Of a stretch of 14,650 nt of DNA, positions 10,733 to 14,650 are shown one piece after another. The position numbers and the translations under genes were made by a program. The stretch is from Saccoglossus kowalevskii (lineage: Eukaryota; Hemichordata; Enteropneusta; Harrimaniidae): the NCBI RefSeq assembly GCF_000003605.2, contig NW_003126386.1:548862-563511 (forward strand). The letters run 5' to 3'. The first letter of the stretch is position 1. Each line of letters begins with the position of its first letter. Under the pieces are notes generated by a model. The model was given only the letters and a program-made list of their open reading frames with translations, did not search any database and had not been told where the DNA came from.

Positions 10733-10869
10733 CGTAAAGTCAGTCCCAGCCTTTCACATATTTACTACTGGAAGACAAAAAACGGAATTCAAGTTTTTTT
10801 TTCAAATATATTCCTGAAACAGGGCCACTGGAAAGATAGGTGGGAGCATGAAACTGTCACATTTAACGA

Positions 10870-11250
10870 GCACGCCATTTGTCAAACTGGCAGGCCTTGC
10901 ATCCATAAATGCTAGCTTCGTCAATAGCCATCAATCACACGCAGTTCGCCACATCAATCTATCAGTGGTGATGTGACGGCTCTCATGAAACGTCATTTGT
11001 TTTACAGGCAGATGTCTGACTGACTGCCCCTGGAAAATTCCGCCCAGTTGCTGCGTCAGACAAAGGAATTCTCGATTCCCCGCTTCCCCCCGCCGATGAG
11101 ACCCAGTTTTAGGGACCACGTGAAGTTCACCTTCAAGAACCCTATACAGACTCACAGGCGAGCGCTCTGTTTACATGTAAATCACCCCTTTACTTCCGCG
11201 TCTGAACATCAAAGGGCACCGACGAAAATCGAATTTTCCCCGGGTTAAAT
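10870..11250. promoter_or_regulatory. GC-richer block at the start of intron 1, putative proximal enhancer
   Basis: Composition shifts abruptly from AT-rich intron. Words present include CCATAAA and ATCAATCA (near 10903 and 10931, posterior-Hox and PBX types), CACGTG (near 11119, E-box) running into GTGAAGTTCAC (an inverted repeat with a one-base centre), TGTTTACATGTAAATCA (11168-11184, two forkhead words facing each other) and ATCAAAGG (11208-11215, TCF/LEF). Open frames of 66 and 74 codons exist here on the two strands, but neither has a domain signature, so I treat the block as regulatory. A leader exon is the alternative. Confidence 0.38.
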
Positions 11251-11666
11251 GAACATAAGGTACTCAATTTGTTTTCCCTATGGTCACCTATGAAAAGGTC
11301 AAGAAATAAAGCTTTGAAATAATACAAGTTACAAGAATATGGGGTAAGGGTGAGGATTCTGTTGAAGTAACTAGATCGTGCGGCTTGTAACTACTAAAAC
11401 GAGGTCTATTCCATTTTTACGACTCGCCAAAAACAACGGATTTCCCCTTGTCATCTTCGAAATAACACGTATACGAGACACTGGTGTACACATGCCTGTA
11501 ACAAACCGCCGAATCACATGGTGTGGGAAGCAATTCGGAGACACTTTGCCGGGACAGAAGACAATGCGACGAATGATCTCAGTGGTAGTAAAGTGGCAAA
11601 GTTGTCACACACACAAACACAAAACAAGCAAGACACGATCGGACGATTTGGGGATCGTGGGTACTT

Positions 11667-11670
11667 ACTT
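11667..11670 (-). other. Splice donor of exon 1
   Basis: On the minus strand the junction is TTTGAAAA|GTAAGTACC. The intron side matches the metazoan donor consensus GTRAGT at all six positions. The exon side is AA rather than the consensus AG. It sits exactly at the end of the conserved N-terminal peptide, which supports both the reading frame and the exon boundary. Confidence 0.75.
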
Positions 11671-11708
11671 TTCAAACGTTTTGGACTCTGCTGTTTACGT
11701 CGAGGCAT
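11669..11708 (-). CDS. First coding exon of a Teashirt-like C2H2 zinc-finger repressor (partial gene)
   Basis: The minus strand reads MPRRKQQSPKRLK plus one extra base, then GTAAGTAC, a near-perfect splice donor (AA|GTAAGT). The exon therefore contributes 13 codons and leaves a phase-1 intron. An N-terminal RRKQ-x-x-P is the short motif by which FOG, SALL, BCL11, ZNF827 and TSHZ repressors bind RBBP4/7 and recruit the NuRD deacetylase complex in the nucleus. MPRRKQQ-P matches vertebrate TSHZ starts (MPRRKQQAPRR) most closely, and PKRL resembles ZNF827. Vertebrate TSHZ genes also have a 13-codon first exon, a long intron, and one large exon holding the zinc fingers. The start has A at -3 (AATAATGCC). 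The zinc-finger exon lies beyond the left edge of the window. The motif and donor are seen directly. The family call is inferred from 13 residues, and ZNF827-like is the main alternative. Confidence 0.72.
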
Positions 11709-11829
11709 TATTAGGATCAGGCCATTGGTAATCGCCGGTGATTATAAAACCTATAGTTCACGGATCAAGTTGAGCGGTCACAAATGGTAACTGTTGAGAA
11801 ACAAACGTCTGGTCTCGACCACAACCATT

Positions 11830-11902
11830 ATGGCGGACAGAAGCATCACGGGAAAGAAGAGCGCTGAAAATCCGTCGTTTCAATCGTTGAGGGCGTGGCG
11901 TG
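11830..11902 (+). CDS. Possible first coding exon of a divergent plus-strand gene, unidentified
   Basis: An ATG in the context ATTATGGCG opens a frame beginning MADRSITGKKSAENPSFQSL and continuing RAWR plus one base. GTGAGC, a fair splice donor, follows at 11903, giving a phase-1 intron. If unspliced, the frame stops at 11938-11940 after 36 codons. A TATAAAA word lies 81 bases upstream of the ATG and an inverted CCAAT box lies 102 bases upstream. The peptide is hydrophilic and basic and is not one I recognise. The same bases could simply be 5' untranslated leader of the minus-strand gene, with ATGGCGGAC acting as a YY1 site. No downstream exon was identified, so this stays a weak candidate. 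Confidence 0.22.
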
Positions 11903-12196
11903 GTGAGCATTCCCTTTCACGCCCATGGTACATATTTTGAGTTTACCAGTTTGACAAAAAAGGGATAAGATGCGGGTACAATGAAAACAATAATTCTCAC
12001 GTACGCTTCAGATGAACACACATTATTATAAGTACCAAAATATAAGCGATAATTGTAATGTGTCTTGTAACGCAACGTATTCGCGACAACGTACTCAGCA
12101 CATTCAACACTTAATTATAACCAAGAAGTTGTATAAATGCTCTTAAATCAGGATGGTATTTGTGTAGGTTCAATTCACAGATGCCCATAAGTGCGA

Positions 12197-12218
12197 CATG
12201 TTGGTACACGACAACATG
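12197..12218. repeat. Short inverted repeat
   Basis: CATGTTG (12197-12203) and CAACATG (12212-12218) flank an eight-base spacer. It could be a weak hairpin or a dimeric factor site. No role can be assigned. Confidence 0.3.
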
Positions 12219-12501
12219 GTGATTTACAGTGCATATTGCCATGCTACAACAGCACTTTCAAATTTGCAAGTTCCCATCGGGTAGTAGAAAGCCTGAGGCT
12301 GGACAAAATTTACGTGCACTCATTATTAACATTAATAAGGTAATATTTTGGCTATTCACCAACTTCAATTCAAATTTATTTGTTTTTATAGAACTCATCT
12401 TGTCATGTATTTGATTTGGAAATGATAGTTACATTATATTTGCAGACACATTATTTACCAATGGAACCGTTGAATATTTAGTTCTCGTTCAATTTTCGAA
12501 C

Positions 12502-12517
12502 TGCGCGAAAGCGCGCA
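12502..12517. repeat. GC-rich GAAA-loop mini-hairpin
   Basis: TGCGC-GAAA-GCGCGCA can fold into a short stem with a GAAA (GNRA-type) loop and one bulged base. It stands out as GC-rich within very AT-rich sequence. It is probably incidental. Confidence 0.25.
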
Positions 12518-12591
12518 AGTTTACCTATAAACGCCACAATAGATAGTGTTTAGTAGTTGGAACCAATCTTCACCCACATTATTGTATTGTC

Positions 12592-12597
12592 TTTATT
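12592..12597 (-). terminator. Candidate polyadenylation signal AATAAA
   Basis: The minus strand reads GTAATAAAGAC. It lies 187 bases downstream of the TAA that ends the candidate membrane-protein exon, a normal 3' untranslated length. AATAAA is common by chance in AT-rich DNA, so it only supports the gene if the exons are real. Confidence 0.3.
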
Positions 12598-12783
12598 ACG
12601 TTTAATTGTAATGTAATGTAAAAAATGTGAAGAAAAATGTTGAGCGCCGTATCTCGTAACAGCGGATACAAACATTGATACGCTGATTTACATTTTTGCA
12701 TTCACCCATTTGACGTAAAACTTGTTCTTGAAACATCGGTTTATACTAATATCAGAATGATTATCAAATAATCTACCATCATA

Positions 12784-12936
12784 TTATTTATAGTTCACAA
12801 CGTGTGCTAGGTGCAACCCAATATCAAGAGTTTTGTCGTAATACGTAACCACCAAAAATATGTTTATCAACGGAATTATTAATGCAACAGCATTTGTAAT
12901 TTTCATCGTACAATTAGTACCTAAAAATGGAACAGT
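12784..12936 (-). CDS. Candidate terminal exon of the same membrane-protein gene
   Basis: After TTTTCTCGATATATCAG (a possible acceptor), the minus strand opens in phase 0 with TVPFLGTNCTMKITNAV. A hydrophobic helix of about 17-19 residues (ALIIPLINIFLVVTYY) follows, then the tail DKTLDIGLHLAHVVNYK and TAA at 12786-12784. Joined to the exon ending at 13423, the frame stays open across a 486-base intron. The product would end in two membrane helices separated by a loop of about 24 residues with two cysteines and an NCT sequon. AATAAA follows 187 bases past the stop. A tetraspan-type C-terminus is plausible, but no family was recognised. Phase and layout are read from sequence. Expression and identity are inferred. 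Confidence 0.35.
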   Translation of the reverse strand, partial: TVPFLGTNCTMKITNAVALIIPLINIFLVVTYYDKTLDIGLHLAHVVNYK

Positions 12937-13422
12937 CTGATATATCGAGAAAATCGTTGTTGAATCCAACAATTATTTTCGCAAAATATGAACAGCGGTG
13001 CTAGTGAAAATTATGAAACCTTGTCAAGTTGAATATCAAGAGATTGGCCATCAGTTTATTGCTTTTTGTTATATCACCTAGCTAATTTCTTGAATCTGTT
13101 TAGTGGATGTGTTTGGCGGATGTAGGTGTGTAGGTCACTGTCCGAAAATTCATTTGTTAGTTCATGTATTTTTCAACCACATTTTCTATAACTCATCAGT
13201 TTCTATGCGTTCACCCCCTCGTTTGCGCAATTTATATTTATTTTTCAAGAATGTTTCATCGGAATCGCAACAGACTGCAATTAAGTCTATTTGCGACAAT
13301 GTTGTTGGCATTTGATGTAGCTTGCTACGAGACAATGTAATAAACGTACACTGTATAAACAAAACAATAGTTTTCTGGAATCTAAGTGATTAAGCTCCCG
13401 ATTTTTTTAAGCAACCTGCTAC
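12937..13422 (-). other. Candidate intron between the two membrane-protein exons
   Basis: This 486-base stretch is bounded by the GTAGCA donor and the ATATCAG acceptor on the minus strand, and phase 0 is kept across the join. On the plus strand it contains a 70-codon open frame (13103-13315) with no recognisable domain, which I do not call a gene. Nothing else was seen. Confidence 0.25.
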
Positions 13423-13605
13423 CTGGACATAATTCTGTCCTAGTGTGCAGTCGTTTGAAGTAATCAGTGTCACAGTGATGGTCAAGATGGCAAACACGGA
13501 ACTCAGTAACACTACTAAAACTATATAAAATTCAATGTATCCATCATAAATGTACGAGGAATTCTTATCACAGTCTGGACCCTCTCTTATTTTACTGCGT
13601 GTTAA
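13423..13605 (-). CDS. Candidate internal exon of an unidentified membrane-protein gene
   Basis: A minus-strand open frame begins just after an in-frame TGA. It includes KIREGPDCDKNSSYIYDGY, then a strongly hydrophobic stretch of about 27 residues (core FYIVLVVLLSSVFAILTITV) that would span a membrane once, then NDCTLGQNYVQ. The frame ends at CAG|GTAGCA (donor GT at 13422-13421), a weak donor in phase 0. The 5' limit is uncertain. A CGCAG acceptor lies within the frame around 13594 with a mediocre pyrimidine tract, and there is no ATG in frame. An N-glycosylation sequon (NSS) and cysteines flank the segment. I do not recognise the family. The hydrophobic block could be a chance product of AT-rich sequence, but its length and in-phase join to the next candidate exon argue for more. 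Confidence 0.35.
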
Positions 13606-13672
13606 CAAACTTCAAAATAAGGAAAAGAAAGCCAGAAATGCTATTCGTTTTCGATCTACATATTAATGTAAT

Positions 13673-13703
13673 TTTTAGTAAACTCATCATGAGTTTTAGT
13701 AAA
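13673..13703. repeat. Direct repeat and palindrome beside the interspersed repeat
   Basis: TTTTAGTAAA occurs at 13673-13682 and again at 13694-13703, with a palindrome (AAACTCAT-C-ATGAGTTT, 13680-13696) filling the gap. It directly abuts the GC-rich repeat remnant to its right and may be an insertion scar. Confidence 0.35.
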
Positions 13704-13870
13704 TACCACTAGCGGATCCAGACATTCGGTAAGGGGGGCGCTCCTATTGACGTGGCCGAAGTTGACCTCCGGTGGGCTGGGTTTGTCAATTGATTTGTCA
13801 TTTTTTTCTTGGCACGGCGCGCCTCCCCATAAATCCGCGCGTGAATACTGGCAGAAGGAACGTAGTTTAT
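13704..13870. mobile_element. Decayed interspersed repeat fragment (class uncertain)
   Basis: The stretch starts CCACTAGCGGATCCAGAC and continues to GGGGGGCGCTCC (13733-13744). On the minus strand this reads as a C-run followed by TGGATCCGC-ACTAGTGG-like sequence, a pattern I recall as recurrent in repeats of marine invertebrates. GGCGCGCCTCCCC (13817-13829) is an imperfect inverted partner of GGGGGGCGCTCC. GC content is far above the flanks. An 80-codon minus-strand open frame here is not a recognisable protein. The right boundary and class (SINE or non-autonomous DNA element) are uncertain. Confidence 0.4.
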
Positions 13871-14142
13871 ATAGTTGTGGCTGCAATACGCTACTCATTC
13901 TAGAAATCCCAGAAGGTAGGCCCGACCCAGTGTAAAACCCATATTATAGATTGGAGATATTCTATTCCACGGGCACATCTTACTCTTTAAACACACGTCC
14001 CCTTTCAATAGAACCAACATATTAGGTTGATAATATTATTTATACCGTTGACTGAACAGCCCGGTGTTGATGTCGATCCTTGGTGCGAGACGAGCACAAG
14101 ACGCTTAACACCACTCACTACTCTCAGATGATAGATAGCTCA

Positions 14143-14160
14143 GGTTGCTAGGCGACAACC
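14143..14160. promoter_or_regulatory. RFX X-box-like palindrome
   Basis: GGTTGCTAGGCGACAACC is near-palindromic, and on the minus strand it contains CCTAGCAAC, a strong RFX half-site. RFX factors drive ciliary and neuronal genes from promoter X-boxes. It lies in a GC-richer stretch (about 14.05-14.25 kb) that could be the promoter of the candidate minus-strand membrane-protein gene. Confidence 0.35.
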
Positions 14161-14650
14161 TCTAGTCTACGACTGAACATCGATGGTCAATGCCTCTCCG
14201 GGCCCGTGGTAGTCCAAATGCCATGCGATTTGACCCCGGATTTGACCAGAGGGCCAGATATATGTAAATATATATTATATATGATCATTGAGGTATTATA
14301 CTATGGGTAGTATAGTTTTTCGAGCACCGTGATCAGGGAAATAATCCACACTCAATACCAAAGTGCAACATATCGCTGATCTTATAACTGAATGCTGTAA
14401 ACAGAAGACTGCCGCACGACCCTTTTAATAATGGCCTAATATTACGGACGCTTTTCTGTATTTTCTCACACCACTGTTGAATTAGTTTGAAGATCTAACT
14501 AGATTGTTATCGCTGGTTCATGATTATCTGGGTCATCATATGTTTTAGTTGAGTGCGTCTATAGTTCACCGTAGACCCAATCGTCTTTCACCCATGTGTA
14601 TTGCGATCGCATTTCATGCTTGGGTTGTTTATATTCACTATATTACATTA
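14161..14650. other. Unassigned right-edge sequence
   Basis: The first 90 bases are GC-richer. An AT-alternating stretch (near 14.26-14.28 kb) and a small hairpin TATACTA-TGGG-TAGTATA (14297-14314) follow, and GCGATCGC occurs near 14.60 kb. No open frame of note was seen. It may be the upstream flank of the candidate membrane-protein gene. Confidence 0.35.

Larger units (their letters stand above)
1..11668 (-). other. First intron of the Teashirt-like gene (open at left edge)
   Basis: The stretch begins with the GTAAGT donor at 11668-11663 and runs to the window edge. No open frame with zinc-finger spacing (C-x2-C, H-x3-5-H) or other recognisable coding content appears on the minus strand, so the next exon is outside the window. 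The longest open frames are about 117 codons, have no domain signature and start at arbitrary places, as expected by chance in AT-rich DNA. Very long introns packed with regulatory elements are typical of developmental transcription-factor genes. That this is one uninterrupted intron is inferred from the absence of exons. A small nested or non-coding gene cannot be excluded. Confidence 0.6.
11380..11920. promoter_or_regulatory. CpG-rich promoter region, possibly divergent
   Basis: GC and CpG content rise sharply against the AT-rich flanks. The stretch covers the first coding exon of the minus-strand gene and the 200 bases upstream of it. On the plus strand it carries CCATTGG (11722-11728, an inverted CCAAT box), TATAAAA (11743-11749) and ATTATGGCGGAC (11827-11838), which resembles a YY1 site overlapping a start codon. 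The minus-strand transcription start most likely lies in or just above this region, but no single initiator can be chosen by eye. The plus-strand TATA and CCAAT order would suit rightward transcription. Promoter identity is inferred from composition and position. Confidence 0.5.
11941..12591. other. Intergenic sequence upstream of the Teashirt-like gene
   Basis: AT-rich DNA between the putative promoter and the candidate AATAAA of the minus-strand neighbour. It contains the two small inverted repeats listed at 12.2 and 12.5 kb. No coding exon was recognised on either strand. Confidence 0.4.

Noticed and set aside
6595-11115. Word TTTAGGGA occurring five times on the plus strand
   Set aside because: Flanks differ after two or three bases and spacing is irregular; only mild enrichment.
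10931-11248. Open frames of 74 (minus) and 66 (plus) codons in the GC-richer block
   Set aside because: No domain signature or flanking splice pair; composition explains the openness.
5199-11300. Scattered AGGTCA nuclear-receptor half-sites
   Set aside because: About ten on both strands, near chance for a 6-mer; no consistent pair spacing.
11514-11668. Minus-strand continuation of the MPRRKQ frame past the donor
   Set aside because: Beyond GTAAGT the frame reads low-quality residues (CLFCVCVCDN) from a CA-repeat and then stops; the donor explains the end of coding.
11741-11750. TATA-like word as a minus-strand TATA box
   Set aside because: It lies only about 35 bases upstream of the minus-strand ATG, leaving almost no leader; orientation fits the plus strand better.
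11378-11790. Overlapping plus-strand open frames of 117 and 90 codons across the promoter
   Set aside because: They run antisense over the MPRRKQ exon and CpG-rich promoter, where open frames are longer by composition; no domain was seen.
13103-13315. 70-codon plus-strand open frame ending SQQTAIKSICDNVVGI
   Set aside because: Faintly protein-like, but without motif, splice sites or a family match, and antisense to the candidate membrane-gene intron.

Overview
The window looks like non-coding DNA from an animal, most likely a marine invertebrate. It is AT-rich, has long stretches without coding potential, carries canonical eukaryotic splice-site and polyadenylation motifs, and shows no bacterial gene packing, ribosome-binding sites or operons. 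Repeated ACATGTA-type words and the repeat remnant near 13.7 kb fit a lophotrochozoan or another marine invertebrate, but the phylum is a guess.

The key landmark is a tiny first coding exon on the minus strand at 11708-11669. It encodes MPRRKQQSPKRLK and is followed at once by a GTAAGT splice donor. RRKQ-x-x-P at the extreme N-terminus is the NuRD/RBBP4-recruiting motif of C2H2 zinc-finger repressors (Teashirt, ZNF827, SALL, BCL11, FOG). MPRRKQQ-P best matches Teashirt (TSHZ), and PKRL also recalls ZNF827. A 13-codon first exon followed by a very long intron is the known vertebrate TSHZ layout. No acceptor-linked zinc-finger exon follows, so 11668 down to base 1 reads as at least 11.67 kb of first intron.

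That intron is not uniform. It holds patches rich in transcription-factor-like words: a homeodomain-rich block (about 3.64-3.90 kb), a second (4.86-5.16 kb), a SOX/POU/CRE/PBX-MEIS block (5.18-5.59 kb), a PBX-MEIS cluster (9.30-9.95 kb), smaller FOX/SOX and TGIF/MEIS-like sites (10.14-10.27 and 10.69-10.74 kb), and a GC-richer block just inside the intron (10.87-11.25 kb). The 9-mer TGATTGACA, the PBX-MEIS composite, occurs six times exactly, all in two clusters, where about 0.1 would be expected by chance. The best reading is an enhancer-rich intron of a developmental repressor gene responsive to Hox/PBX/MEIS.

The CpG-rich stretch at about 11.38-11.92 kb is the likely promoter. It may be divergent, because the plus strand has an inverted CCAAT box, a TATA-like word and a short ATG-to-donor open exon at 11830. 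Further right, two minus-strand open segments with membrane-spanning character (13.6-13.42 and 12.94-12.78 kb) can be joined in phase and are followed by an AATAAA. They may be the last exons of an unidentified small membrane-protein gene. A decayed interspersed repeat lies at about 13.70-13.87 kb and an RFX X-box-like palindrome at 14.14 kb. No tRNA, rRNA, CRISPR or intact transposon was seen.
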